DNA from: Archivesica marissinica
Taxonomy: Eukaryota; Mollusca; Bivalvia; Venerida; Vesicomyidae
Assembly (NCBI GenBank): GCA_014843695.1
Contig: CM026404.1
Span: 3,146,409-3,210,408, forward strand
Direction of reading: 5' to 3'
Length of the DNA: 64,000 nucleotides
Shown: positions 1 through 12,211 of the stretch, piece after piece
Layout of the letters: each line of letters opens with the position of its first letter
How positions within the stretch are numbered: the first letter of the stretch is position 1
Program-made: the position numbers and the translations under genes
Notes under the pieces: generated by a model
Databases searched by the model: none
What the model was told of the DNA's origin: nothing
The model's input: the letters and a program-made list of their open reading frames with translations, nothing else

Positions 1-784
1 TACTATATGCCTGGCACCAATGTACTATATACATGGCACCAATGTACTATATGCCTGGCACCAATGTACTATATGCCTGGCACCAATGTACTATATGCCT
101 GGCACCAATGTACTATATGCATGGCACCAATGTACTATATGCCTGGCACCAATGTACTATATGCCTGGCACCAATGTACTATATACATGGCACCAATGTA
201 CTATATGCCTGGCACCAATGTACTATATGCCTGGCACCAATGTACTATATGCATGGCACCAATGTACTATATGCCTACAACTGGCACCAATGTACTATAT
301 GCCTGGCACCAATGTACTATATGCCTGGCACCAATGTACTATATGCCTGGCACCAATGTACTATATGCCTGGCACCAATGTACTATATGCCTGGCACCAA
401 TGTACTATATGCCTGGCACCAATGTACTATATGCCTGGCACCAATGTACTATATGCCTGGCACCAATGTACTATATGCCTGGCACCAATGTACTATATGC
501 CTGGCACCAATGTACTATATGCATGGCACCAATGTACTATATGCCTGGCACCAATGTACTATATGCCTGGCACCAATGTACTATATACATGGCACCAATG
601 TACTATATACCTGGCACCAATGTACTATATGCCTGGCACCAATGTACTATATACATGGCACCAATGTACTATATACCTGGCACCAATGTACTATATGCCT
701 GGCACCAATGTACTATATACATGGCACCAATGTATTATATACCTGGCACCAATGTACTATATGCCTGGCACCAATGTACTATAA
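1..784. repeat. 22-bp tandem array
   Basis: About 35 copies of a 22-bp unit containing CCTGGCACCAATG and TACTATATG run from the window edge to 784, so the left end is not seen. Variants swap CCTGG for CATGG and ATGC for ATAC. One 6-base insertion sits near 277-282. The unit has no stop in any forward frame, so all three plus frames stay open for about 250 codons. Those frames translate the same DNA and are not taken as genes. Confidence 0.97.
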
Positions 785-1017
785 TTACTAGCATACACAT
801 TTCAGTGACAAGTTGCCTTTTCCTCTAATTTTCAAACCAAGACTAAAATCAATATTAACATCATTGATCACATTCATTGAATACTTACTGTTCACTCATT
901 AGCTGTCTGTGTTAAGCCTAGAATAACTTCAAATAGAATTTGAAGAGTAATGCTTTGACACATTGTTATAAATTAATCTGAATTGTTTATATGGAAATTA
1001 GTACTCATTTTGTTGAC
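785..1017. other. Single-copy AT-rich spacer
   Basis: AT-rich sequence between two tandem arrays. I see no gene, RNA or repeat in it. Confidence 0.6.
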
Positions 1018-1337
1018 ATGTTTAGCTTGATGTGACTGTGTGCATCAGTATGTTTAGCTTGATGTGACTGTGTGCATCAGTATGTTTAGCTTGATGTGAC
1101 TGTGTGCATCAGTATGTTTAGCTTGATGTGACTGTGTGCATCAGTATGTTTAGCTTGATGTGACTGTGTGCATCAGTATGTTTAGCTTGATGTGACTGTG
1201 TGCATCAGTATGTTTAGCTTGATGTGACTGTGTGCATCAGTATGTTTAGCTTGATGTGACTGTGTGCATCAGTATGTTTAGCTTGATGTGACTGTGTGCA
1301 TCAGTATGTTTAGCTTGATGTGACTGTGTGCATCAGT
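1018..1337. repeat. 32-bp tandem array, ten identical copies
   Basis: Ten end-to-end copies of a 32-bp unit starting ATGTTTAGCTTGATGTGACT, with starts every 32 bases from 1018. I saw no substitution between copies. This differs from every other array here and suggests very recent amplification or strong homogenisation. Confidence 0.97.
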
Positions 1338-1375
1338 TATTTTGACCTACTAGCAATAAATACTATTGAGGCCTA

Positions 1376-1637
1376 ATTGAGGGAGACATGGATCGCAGGT
1401 TCGATCCCCCGTCTGACCGTAATAAAATTAACAGTCTTTCAGATGGGACATTAAACCGAGGTCCCGTGTCAGTGCTTTACACCGTGCACATAATAGAACC
1501 AGAGGAGATTCTGGAATGGGTCTCTGTCTGCATCATATCCTCCAAAATCTAAAATAACTAATCTCTTCATGAGGCGTCGCTCATATGGGCAAGCGGTAGC
1601 AGCTATAAATAAACGTAAAACACATTGAGGGAGACAT
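1376..1637 (+). mobile_element. tRNA-derived SINE, 5'-truncated, with target-site duplications
   Basis: A SINE body lies at 1390-1623, flanked by perfect 14-bp direct repeats (ATTGAGGGAGACAT) at 1376-1389 and 1624-1637. These are read as the target-site duplication. The pol III B-box-like GGTTCGATCCC is at 1398-1408; the A box is missing, so the copy is 5'-truncated. The body includes TTAAACCGAGGTCCCGTGTC near 1452 and ends in an A-rich tail (AAATAAACGTAAAACAC). A second, inverted copy at 47279-47540 shows it is dispersed. SINEs make no protein and depend on LINE machinery in trans. The family name cannot be fixed without a repeat library. Confidence 0.85.
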
Positions 1638-1643
1638 AAGAAG

Positions 1644-3211
1644 TTGTGGGTTGCCTGGATGTGGGTTGCCTGGATGTGGGTTGCAGGGATGTGGGTTGCT
1701 GGGATGTGGGTTGCCGGGGGTTGCCGGGATGTGGGTTGCAGGTATGTGGGTTGCTGGGATGTGGGTTGCCTGGATGTGGGTTGCAGGGATGTGGGTTGCC
1801 GGGATGTGGGGTGCCGGGATGTGGGTTGCCTGGATGTGGGTAGCCGGGATGTGGGTAGCCAGGATGTGGGTTGCAGGGATGTGGGTAGCAGGGATGTGGG
1901 TTGCCGGGATGTGGGTAGCCAGGATGTGGGTTGCAGGGATGTGGGTAGCAGGGATGTGGGTTGCCGGGATGTGGGTAGCCAGGATGTGGGTTGCAGGGAT
2001 GTGGGTTGCTGGGATGTGGGTTGCCTGGATGTGGGTAGCCAGGATGTGGGTTGCTGGGATGTGGGTAGCCGGGATGTGGGTAGCCAGGATGTGGGTTGCC
2101 TGGATGTGGGTAGCCGGGATGTGGGTAGCCGGGATGTGGGTAGCCAGGATGTGGGTTGCCGGGATGTGGGTAGCCGGGATGTGGGTAGCCAGGATGTGGG
2201 TTGCAGGGATGTGGGTAGCAGGGATGTGGGTTGCCGGGATGTGGGTAGCCAGGATGTGGGTTGCAGGGATGTGGGTTGCTGGGATGTGGGTTGCCTGGAT
2301 GTGGGTAGCCAGGATGTGGGTTGCTGGGATGTGGGTAGCCGGGATGTGGGTAGCCGGGATGATGGGTAGCCAGGATGTGGGTAGCCAGGATGTGGGTGCC
2401 GGGATGTGGGTAGCCGGGATGTGGGTTGCAGGGATGTGGGTAGCAGGGATGTGGGTTGCCGGGATGTGGGCAGCCGGGATGTGGGTTGCAGGGATGTGGG
2501 TAGCAGGGATGTGGGTTGCCGGGATGTGGGTAGCCAGGATGTGGGTTGCAGGGATGTGGGTAGCCGGGATGGGTAGCAGGGATGTGGGTTGCCGGGATGT
2601 GGGTTGCCTGGATGTGGGTAGCCAGGATGTGGGTTGGCGGGATGTGGGTTGCCGGGATGTGGGTTGCCTGGATGTGGGTAGCCAGGATGTGGGTTGCCGG
2701 GATGTGGGTTGCCGGGATGTGGGTTGCCTGGATGTGGGTTGCCGGGATGTGAGTAGCCAGGATGTGGGTTGCAGGGATGTGGGTTGCTGGGATGTGGGTT
2801 GCCTGGATGTGGGTAGCCAGGATGTGGGTTGCTGGGATGTGGGTAGCCGGGATGTGGGTAGCCAGGATGTGGGTTGCCTGGATGTGGGTTGCAGGGATGT
2901 GGGTTGCCGGGATGTGGGGTGCCGGGATGTGGGTTGCCTGGATGTGGGTAGCCGGGATGTGGGTAGCCAGGATGTGGGTTGCAGGGATGTGGGTAGCCGG
3001 GATGTGGGTAGCAGGGATGTGGGTTGCCGGGATGTGGGTTGCCTGGATGTGGGTTGCCTGGATGTGGGTTGCCTGGATGTGGGTTGCCTGGATGTGGGTT
3101 GCCTGGATGTGGGTTGCCGGGATGTGGGTTGCCAGGATGTGGGTTGCCGGGATGTGGGTTGCCGGGATGTGGGTTGCCAGGATGTGGGTTGCCGGGATGT
3201 GGGTTGCCGGG
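1644..3211. repeat. 15-bp G-rich minisatellite
   Basis: About 104 copies of a 15-bp unit, GATGTGGGTTGCCGG, with variants TAGCC, TTGCA, TTGCT and CCTGG. The period is five codons, so long frames are open on both strands and would encode pentapeptide repeats. Indels near 2361, 2396 and 2571 move the repeat peptide from one frame to another, which argues against selection on a protein. Where units end in three G residues, the plus strand has GGG runs with 4-5 base loops, compatible with G-quadruplexes. Confidence 0.96.
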
Positions 3212-4126
3212 AATGCACGAGCATAACAACATCTCAACTATAAATAAAGGATCTTACACTCGTGCGGATACCATATTTTACAATTTTTTGGTGCTATTAA
3301 GGACGCCATTTGGTGAGCCTAATTCCGTAGCAAAATAAGTTTCACAACATTTAGTATGAAATCATTCTTTTCTTCACCACACCCAAACATGTTTCAGATG
3401 ATTCTACAATCAACAGCTAGAGAGTTTAAAAGAATATAAAACGAGATACGTCGTAACACCCCCCCCCCCCCCACAGTCAAACATTTTCCTCCCCCAACTT
3501 GATATTCGGCTATACTTGATTCATACAACCAACATGTCCAATTAGTGATTGTTACTTCATTATTAAAGTTCAACCTCTCAAACATTTTCAGGCAACATAA
3601 AAGCAGCTTAAATTATTCTCGATATTTTCTTGAGAGCTCCACAAACTTGTAGTAGATCCTCTCAAATCTGCTTATTCAGCAACGGATTAATGCTAAATAA
3701 ACATGGCGACATCACTGAAACTCACAGCACAATAACAACAAACATACAGGGATCATTCTCTCTCGTGTCAAGAGAAATTAGGAATTCAACTTGTTTTCGA
3801 TGGTTGCTGATGCCGGCACGCCCAGTTTTATGTTTTAGCAGCAGGGCCCAGCATGAAATCTCGCAGTTGGATGATTTTAAATCTTGGCAGAATGAATATA
3901 TGATAGATTCATGAAACATGTCAGTGATGGTGCGGCATGTTTTCATTTGTTGTATTAGTTATGTCCTGCTCTCGTCCTACTATAAGGAACAGGAGGGCAA
4001 GGCCGCCCACCATAAACTCAAACAATTAGACAACAATCAACATTAGCCTCGCCTCTAACTATCCAAGCACAAAAGACCATAAAAAAAATTATGGATGAAA
4101 CTACAATATTAATGTAAGCCTACTTG
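3212..4126. other. Single-copy spacer with a poly-C tract
   Basis: Mixed sequence between arrays. It has a run of 14 C at 3459-3472 and an unrecognised open frame of about 94 codons (3630-3914, plus strand) that overlaps another on the minus strand. Neither shows a domain, and I do not call a gene. Confidence 0.5.
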
Positions 4127-7100
4127 GAAATCCTGCCGGTTTAACCATAGTGGATTTGAGATTGGGGGAAATCCTGTCGGTTTAACCATAGTGGATTTGA
4201 GATTGGGGGAAATCCTGTCGGTTTAACCATAGTGGATTTGAGATTGGGGGAAATCCTGTCGGTTTAACCATAGTGGATTTGAGATTGGGGGAAATCCTGT
4301 CGGTTTAACCATAGTGGATTTGAGATTGGGGGAAATCCTGTCGGTTTAACCATAGTGGATTTGAGATTGGGGGAAATCCTGTCGGTTTAACCATAGTGGA
4401 TTTGAGATTGGGGGAAATCCTGTCGGTTTAACCATAAAAAGGGGAAATCCTGTGGTTAACCATAGGATTTGAGATTGGGGAAATCCTGTTGGTTTAACCA
4501 TAGTGGATTTGAGATTGGGGGAAATCCTGTCGGTTTAACCATAGTGGATTTGAGATTGGGGGAAATCCTGTCGGTTTAACCATAGTGGATTTGAGATTGA
4601 GGGAAATCCTGTCGGTTTAACCATAGTGGATTTGAGATTGGGGGAAATCCTGTCGGTTTAACCATAGTGGATTTGAGATTGGGGGAAATCCTGTTGGTTT
4701 AACCATAGTGGATTTGAGATTGGGGGAAATCCTGTCGTTTAACCATAGTGGATTTGAGATTGGGGGAAATCCTGTCGGTTTAACCATAGTGGATTTGAGA
4801 TTGGGGGAAATCCTGTCGGTTTAACCATAGTGGATTTGAGATTGGGGGAAATCCTGTCGGTTTAACCATAGTGGATTTGAGATTGGGGGAAATCCTGTTG
4901 GTTTAACCATAGTGGATTTGAGATTGGGAGAAATCCTGTCGGTTTAACCATATTGGATTTGAGATTGGGGGAAATCCTGTTGGTTTAACCATATTGGATT
5001 TGAGATTGGGGGAAATCCTGTCGGTTTAACCATAGTGGATTTGAGATTGGGGGAAATCCTGTCGGTTTAACCATAGTGGATTTGAGATTGGGGGAAATCC
5101 TGTCGGTTTAACCATTGGATTTGAGATTGGGGAAATCCTGTGTTTACCAATGGATTTGAGATTGGGGGAAATCCTGTCGGTTTAACCATAGTGGATTTGA
5201 GATTGGGGGAAATCCTGTCGGTTTAACCATAGTGGATTTGAGATTTGGGGAAATCCTGTCGGTTTAACCATATTGGATTTGAGATTGGGGGAAATTCTGT
5301 TGGCTTAACCATAGTGGATTTGAGATTGGGGAAATTCTGTCGGTTTAACCATAGTGGATTTGAGATTGGGGAAATCCTGTTGGTTTAACCATAGTGGATT
5401 TGAGATTGGGGAAATCCTGTCGGTTTAACCATAGTGGATTTGAGATTGGGGGAAATCCTGTCGGTTTAACCATAGTGGATTTGAGATTGGGGGAAATCCT
5501 GTCGGTTTAACCATAGTGGATTTGAGATTGGGGGAAATCCTGTCGGTTTAACCATAGTGGATTTGAGATGGGGGAAATCCTGTTGGTTTAACCATAGTGG
5601 ATTTGAGATTGGGAGAAATCCTGTCGGTTTAACCATATTGGATTTGAGATTGGGGGAAATCCTGTTGGTTTAACCATATTGGATTTGAGATTGGGGGAAA
5701 TCCTGTCGGTTTAACCATAGTGGATTTGAGATTGGGGGAAATCCTGTCGGTTTAACCATAGTGGATTTGAGATTGGGGGAAATCCTGTCGGTTTAACCAT
5801 TTTGGATTTGAGATTGGGGGAAATCCTGTCGGTTTAACCATTGTGGATTTGAGATTGGGGGAAATCCTGTCGGTTTAACCATAGTGGATTTGAGATTGGG
5901 GGAAATCCTGTCAGATTAACCATATTGGATTTGAGATTGGGGGAAATCCTGTCAGTTTAACCATATTGGATTTGAGATTGGGGGAAATACTGTCAGTTTA
6001 ACCATATTGGATTTGAGATTGGGGGAAATCCTGTCAGTTTAACCATATTGGATTTGAGATTGGGGGAAATCCTGTTGGTTTAACCATAGTGGATTTGAGA
6101 TTGGGGGAAATCCTGTCGGTTTAACCATAGTGGATTTGAGATTGGGGGAAATCCTGTCGGTTTAACCATAGTGGATTTGAGATTGGGGGAAATCCTGTTG
6201 GTTTAACCATAGTGGATTTGAGATTGGGGGAAATCCTGTCAGTTTAACCATAGTGGATTTGAGATTGAGGGAAATACTGTCGGTTTAACCATATTGGATT
6301 TAAGATTGGGGGAAATCCTGTTGGTTTAACCATAGTGGATTTGAGATTGGGAGAAATCCTGTTGGTTTAACCATAGTGGATTTGAGATTGAGGGAAATCC
6401 TGTCAGATTAACCATATTGGATTTGACATTGGGGGAAATCCTGTCAGTTTAACCATATTGGATTTGAGATTGGGGGAAATACTGTCAGTTTAACCATATT
6501 GGATTTGAGATTGGGGGAAATCCTGTCAGTTTAACCATATTGGATTTGAGATTGGGGGAAATCCTGTTGGTTTAACCATAGTGGATTTGAGATTGGGGGA
6601 AATCCTGTCGGTTTAACCATAGTGGATTTGAGATTGGGGGAAATCCTGTCGGTTTAACCATAGTGGATTTGAGATTGGGGGAAATCCTGTTGGTTTAACC
6701 ATAGTGGATTTGAGATTGGGGGAAATCCTGTCAGTTTAACCATAGTGGATTTGAGATTGAGGGAAATCCTGTTGGTTTAACCATAGTGGATTTGAGATTG
6801 AGGGAAATCCTGTCGGTTTAACCATAGTGGATTTGAGATTGAGGGAAATCCTGTCGGTTTAACCATATTGGATTTGAGATTGGGGGAAATCCTGTCGGTT
6901 TAACCATATTGGATTTGAGATTGAGGGAAATACTGTCGGTTTAACCATATTGGATTTGAGATTGGGGGAAATCCTGTTGGTTTAACCATAGTGGATTTGA
7001 GATTGGGAGAAATCCTGTTGGTTTAACCATAGTGGATTTGAGATTGGGGGAAATCCTGTTGGTTTAACCATATTGGATTTGAGATTGGGGGAAATCCTGT

Positions 7101-9708
7101 TGGTTTAACCATAGTGGATTTGAGATTGGGGGAAATCCTGTCGGTTTAACCATAGTGGATTTGAGATTGGGGGAAATCCTGTTGGTTTAACTATAGTGGA
7201 TTTGAGATTGGGGGAAATCCTGTTGGTTTAACCATAGTGGATTTGAGATTGGGGGAAATCCTGTCAGTTTAACCATATTGGATTTGAGATTGGGGGAAAT
7301 CCTGTCGGTTTAACCATAGTGGATTTGAGATTGGGGGAAATCCTGTCGGTTTAACCATAGTGGATTTGAGATTGGGGGAAATCCTGTCGGTTTAACCATA
7401 GTGGATTTGAGATTGGGGGAAATCCTGTCGGTTTAACCATAGTGGATTTGAGATTGGGGGAAATCCTGTCGGTTTAACCATATTGGATTTGAGATTGGGG
7501 AAATCCTGTTGGTTTAACCATAGTGGATTTGAGATTGGGGGAAATCCTGTTGGTTTAACCATATTGGATTTGAGATTGGGGGAAATCCTGTTGGTTTAAC
7601 CATATTGGATTTGAGATTGGGGGAAATCCTGTTGGTTTAACCATAGTGGATTTGAGATTGGGGGAAATCCTGTCGGTTTAACCATAGTAGATTTGAGATT
7701 GGGGGAAATCCTGTCGGTTTAACCATAGTGGATTGAGATTGGGGGAAATCCTGTTGGTTTAACCATAGTGGATTTGAGATTGGGGGAAATCCTGTCGGTT
7801 TAACCATAGTGGATTTGAGATTGGGGGAAATCCTGTCGGTTTAACCATAGTGGATTTGAGATTGGGGGAAATCCTGTCGGTTTAACCATAGTGGATTTGA
7901 GATTGGGGGAAATCCTGTCAGTTTAACCATATTGGATTTGAGATTGGGGGAAATCCTGTCAGTTTAACCATATTGGATTTGAGATTGGGGGAAATCCTGT
8001 CAGTTTAACCATATTGGATTTGAGATTGGGGGAAATCCTGTCAGTTTAATCATATTGGATTTGAGATTGGGGGAAATCCTATCAGTTTAACCATATTGGA
8101 TTTGAGATTGGGGGAAATCCTGTCAGTTTAACCATATTGGATTTGAGATTGGGGGAAATCCTGTCAGTTTAACCATATTGGATTTGAGATTGGGGGAAAT
8201 CCTGTCAGTTTAATCATATTGGATTTGAGATTGGGGGAAATCCTGTTGGTTTAACCATAGTGGATTTGAGATTGGGGGAAATCCTGTTGGTTTAACCATA
8301 GTGGATTTGAGATTGGGGGAAATCCTGTCGGTTTAACCATATTGGATTTGAGATTGGGGGAAATCCTGTTGGTTTAACCATAGTGGATTTGAGATTGGGG
8401 GAAATCCTGTCGGTTTAACCATATTGGATTTGAGATTGGGGGAAATCCTGTCAGTTTAACCATATTGGATTTGAGATTGGGGGAAATCCTGTCAGTTTAA
8501 CCATATTGGATTTGAGATTGGGGGAAATCCTGTCAGTTTAACCATATTGGATTTGAGATTGGGGGAAATCCTGTCAGTTTAACCATATTGGATTTGAGAT
8601 TGGGGGAAATCCTGTCAGTTTAACCATATTGGATTTGAGATTGGGGGAAATCCTGTCGGTTTAACCATAGTGGATTTGAGATTGGGGGAAATCCTGTCGG
8701 TTTAACCATAGTGGATTTGAGATTGGGGGAAATCCTGTCGGTTTAACCATAGTGGATTTGAGATTGGGGGAAATCCTGTTGGTTTAACCATAGTGGATTT
8801 GAGATTGGGGGAAATCCTGTTGGTTTAACCATAGTGGATTTGAGATTGGGGGAAATCCTGTTGGTTTAACCATAGTGGATTTGAGATTGGGGGAAATCCT
8901 GTTGGTTTAACCATAGTGGATTTGAGATTGGGGGAAATCCTGTCGGTTTAACCATAGTGGATTTGAGATTGGGGGAAATCCTGTCGGTTTAACCATAGTG
9001 GATTTGAGATTGGGGGAAATCCTGTCGGTTTAACCATAGTGGATTTGAGATTGGGGGAAATCCTGTCGGTTTAACCATAGTGGATTTGAGATTGGGGGAA
9101 ATCCTGTTGGTTTAACCATAGTGGATTTGAGATTGGGGGAAATCCTGTTGGTTTAACCATAGTGGATTTGAGATTGGGGGAAATCCTGTCGGTTTAACCA
9201 TATTGGATTTGAGATTGGGGGAAATCCTGTCGGTTTAACCATAGTGGATTTGAGATTGGGGGAAATCCTGTCGGTTTAACCATATTGGATTTGAGATTGG
9301 GGGAAATCCTGTCGGTTTAACCATATTGGATTTGAGATTGGGGAAATCCTGTCGGTTTAACCATATTGGATTTGAGATTGGGGGAAATCATGTCGGTTTA
9401 ACCATATTGGATTTGAGATTGGGGGAAATCCTATTGGTTTAACCATAGTGGATTTGAGATTGGGGAAATCCTGTCGGTTTAACCATATTGGATTTGAGAT
9501 TGGGGGAAATCCTGTCGGTTTAACCATATTGGATTTGAGATTGGGGGAAATCTTGTCGGTTTAACCATAGTGGATTTGAGATTGGGGGAAATCCTGTCGG
9601 TTTAACCATAGTGGATTTGAGATTGGGGGAAATCCTGTCGGTTTAACCATAGTGGATTTGAGATTGGGGGAAATCCTGTCGGTTTAACCATAGTGGATTT
9701 GAGATTGG
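4127..9708. repeat. 41-bp satellite array
   Basis: About 136 copies of a 41-bp unit form one block of 5.6 kb. Each unit carries AAATCC, then GGTTTAACC, then GGATTT. AAATCC and GGATTT are an inverted pair, and GGTTTAACC is itself a dyad with almost the same centre. Common variants are GTCGG/GTTGG/GTCAG and CATAGTGG/CATATTGG, with one-base losses in the G run. A run of variants starting at 5912 recurs at 6404, a 492-base shift (12 units), so higher-order structure is present. No coding frame survives. Confidence 0.97.
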
Positions 9709-9739
9709 TTAGATTTTAGTTAATTACAGGGGTCAAGCT

Positions 9740-10015
9740 AGACCCACATGTTTGGGAGAAGTGAGAATGCGATTGCATCATCTAATGATATTATTTAATA
9801 AATTTCAACATAAAATACACAATAAATATGACAATACAACATTTGAATAGAAGGAGTGCTTTACAAAGGCCATGTTTCTTACAGGACAATATTTTATCTG
9901 AAAATTGTAAAAAAAGGAATTATTTTTAAAGAGTAATGGTGCCCCAGGGAGGGGGGTCAGGGTCCCAAAGAGCGACTACTTCGCCCATGTCACACTCTAG
10001 AATCAGCCCTGAATT
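9740..10015. repeat. Diverged dispersed repeat, copy A
   Basis: Similar along its length to 10400-10665 (copy B) in the same orientation, with many substitutions and indels. There are no clear terminal inverted repeats. It could be a pair of old non-autonomous elements or an old local duplication. Confidence 0.55.
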
Positions 10016-10399
10016 ATGACCACTACTCGCCCCAGACGCCGCATACTAAGCTGTTCTTACGCAAGTTATAAAAATAAGCAAATTACACTATTATGTGGTG
10101 CGGCTTCGAGGAGCAAGAAGATCCAACATTACTGTATGTATGTATATAATAGATTGCAAAATCAAAATCAGGCTATCTTTGGCAAATCAATACACATTGT
10201 TCTCGACATCGCTGCGGATTACGCCAACATGTTGTTACAACATGACTGGCTTCACACCATCTATGCTTTGCCAATAATGTCAGCTTTTAAACAATACAAT
10301 ACAACATGAAGGCGCTAAATCACCGGTCTGTGCTCTTTGAAATTCAGACAGAAAAGAACATTTCGTCGTTGGTAATATTGTTTCCGCGAGACCATTCTA

Positions 10400-10665
10400 G
10401 GTCAGGATTTTTGGGAGAAGCGAGAAATCGCCCGATCAAGTCTTTAAATGGCGTTATTTAATCAATTTCAACAAAATACGGTTAAATTGCACAGTATAAC
10501 CATTAAATACATTTGAATGGAAGGAGTGCTTTATAGGTCAGTAGTGTATCATCATACTGGACACAATTTTCTATTGTAAAAAAAAAAAGTCAAGGGAGAA
10601 GTGGTTCAGGGTCCATAGGGCAACTATTTCGCCCAAATCACCATCTAGAATGAGCCCCGAGTTTC
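10400..10665. repeat. Diverged dispersed repeat, copy B
   Basis: Direct-orientation partner of 9740-10015, sharing GGAAGGAGTGCTTTA and the poly-A followed by CAGGGTCC. Confidence 0.55.
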
Positions 10666-10706
10666 CAATACAATTGACACACTTCGCAGTAAACCGTGAT
10701 TATTAT

Positions 10707-10902
10707 ATTAGTACACTCGTGATATTGGCAGTCGTCTAAAACATGTATTGATAATACGAGTCACAGCTCACCTAACCAATGTTACAAGGTAAGTTTATAA
10801 CAATATTAGCACACTCGTGATAATGGCAGTCGTCTAAAACATGTATTGATAATACGAGTCACAGCTCACCTAACCAATTTTACAAGGTAAGGTTATAACA
10901 AT
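10707..10902. repeat. 98-bp tandem duplication (two copies)
   Basis: Two adjacent copies begin ATTAGTACACTCGTGAT at 10707 and ATTAGCACACTCGTGAT at 10805. They differ at only a few bases across 98 bp, so the duplication is recent. Confidence 0.85.
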
Positions 10903-11131
10903 AATAATGTAATTAATCATTTTAACGGTAATAATTTGTGGCTCTGAGTCAAGATCGATGCAAATCCATGTCAATTAGTTCATTATTAAAATGTCAACAC
11001 CAGCGTAATGTGTGATTGACAGTAAATCCATTCCAAGACATTTTAACCACAATCTATTTTCATTGCTGTGCAAATTAACCTGTTCACAAAATTACCTCCA
11101 TTATAAATTTCCCGATCTTTTGAGATTATAT

Positions 11132-11779
11132 TATTCTCCTGTACAGGATTCAGGCCATTATTCTCCTGTACAGAATTCAGGCCCATATTCTCCGATACAG
11201 GATTCAGGCCCGTATTCGCCCGTACATGATTCAGGCCTGCATTCTCCCGTACAGGATTCAGGCCCGTATTCTCACTACATAATTCAGGCCCGTATTCTCC
11301 CATACAGGATTCAGGCCCGCATTCTCCCGTACAGGATTCAGGCCCGCATTCTCCCGTACAGGATTCAGGCCCGCATTCTCCCGTACAGGATTCAGGCCGG
11401 CATTCTCCCGTACAGGATTCAGGCTCGTATTCGCCCGTACAGGATTCAGGCCCGCATTCTCCCTACAGAATTCAGGCCCATATTCTCCCGTACAGGATTC
11501 AGGCCCGCATTCTCCCGTACAGGATTCAGGCCCGTATTCTCCCGTACAGGATTCAGGCCCGCACTCTCCCGTACATGATTCAGGCCCACATTCTCCCGTA
11601 CAGGATTCAGGCCTGCATTCTCCCGTACAGGATTCAGGCCCGCATTATCCCGTACAGGATTCAGGCCCGCATTCTCCCGTACAGGATTCAGGCCCGTATT
11701 CTCCCGTACAGGATTCAGGCCCGTATTCTCCCGTACAGGATTCAGGCCCGTATTCTCCCGTACAGGATTCAGGCCCGTA
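11132..11779. repeat. 27-bp tandem array
   Basis: About 24 copies of a 27-bp unit containing CCCGTACAGGATTCAGGCC. The period is nine codons and several frames stay open on both strands; on the minus strand this reads as a nonapeptide repeat with core GLNPVREN. Small indels switch the plus-strand frame between repeat peptides, which argues against a real protein. Confidence 0.95.
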
Positions 11780-12211
11780 TCATATAAACCCATTTCCAGT
11801 ACCTTGATTAATAGTATATATAATGTAACCTCGATATAAAAATATGTTATATAAAAACCTCCGGAACTTTTTCTGTTGATCGGTATTACGATGCTATTTG
11901 TACATGTATGAATTTTCATAAACAGTAGACGAACAAAAACAAGGTAATTGATTTTTTGTTTTATTAATTATCCATTAATGTCATTTAATGATTATTCCAA
12001 TATTTATTACAAAACTTGCACATAACAATAAAGGTGAATGTTTATGTATTGACGTATTTGCGTATATAACTAACTCTACACTCGGGACACGTTGTTATTC
12101 ACGTAATCATGAATTCGCGGTCAACAGAAATCGAGAAAATTAGCCAAATATCGCGAACAAATAATGTTTTACAGTAAACAGTAGACACTATTTCCTAACC
12201 ATTATGTGATT
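11780..12211. other. AT-rich spacer
   Basis: AT-rich single-copy DNA between arrays. No gene or RNA is visible. Confidence 0.5.

Larger units (their letters stand above)
9709..11131. other. Spacer containing two small direct duplications
   Basis: No gene is recognised. The segment about 9740-10015 is repeated in diverged form at about 10400-10665. Shared landmarks are TTTGGGAGAAG, AAGGAGTGCTTTA, an A run, CAGGGTCC and a CTAGAAT..AGCCC end. A 98-bp tandem pair lies at 10707-10902. An unremarkable 97-codon frame at 10016-10309 has no visible domain. Confidence 0.6.

Noticed and set aside
7..828. Three overlapping plus-strand open frames of about 250 codons
   Set aside because: All come from the same 22-bp unit, which has no stop in any forward frame.
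1469..3243. Long open frames on both strands encoding pentapeptide repeats
   Set aside because: A 15-bp period keeps frames open. Indels pass the repeat peptide between frames, and the end of one frame is translated SINE.
3630..3946. Opposing 94- and 74-codon frames
   Set aside because: Overlapping on both strands, no domain, no supporting splice or promoter signal.
4127..9708. CRISPR-like array of regular repeats
   Set aside because: Units are head-to-tail with no variable spacers, and the surrounding DNA is animal-type.
11012..11919. Nonapeptide-repeat proteins on both strands
   Set aside because: A 27-bp array with a period divisible by 3; frames on both strands and frame switches argue against a gene.
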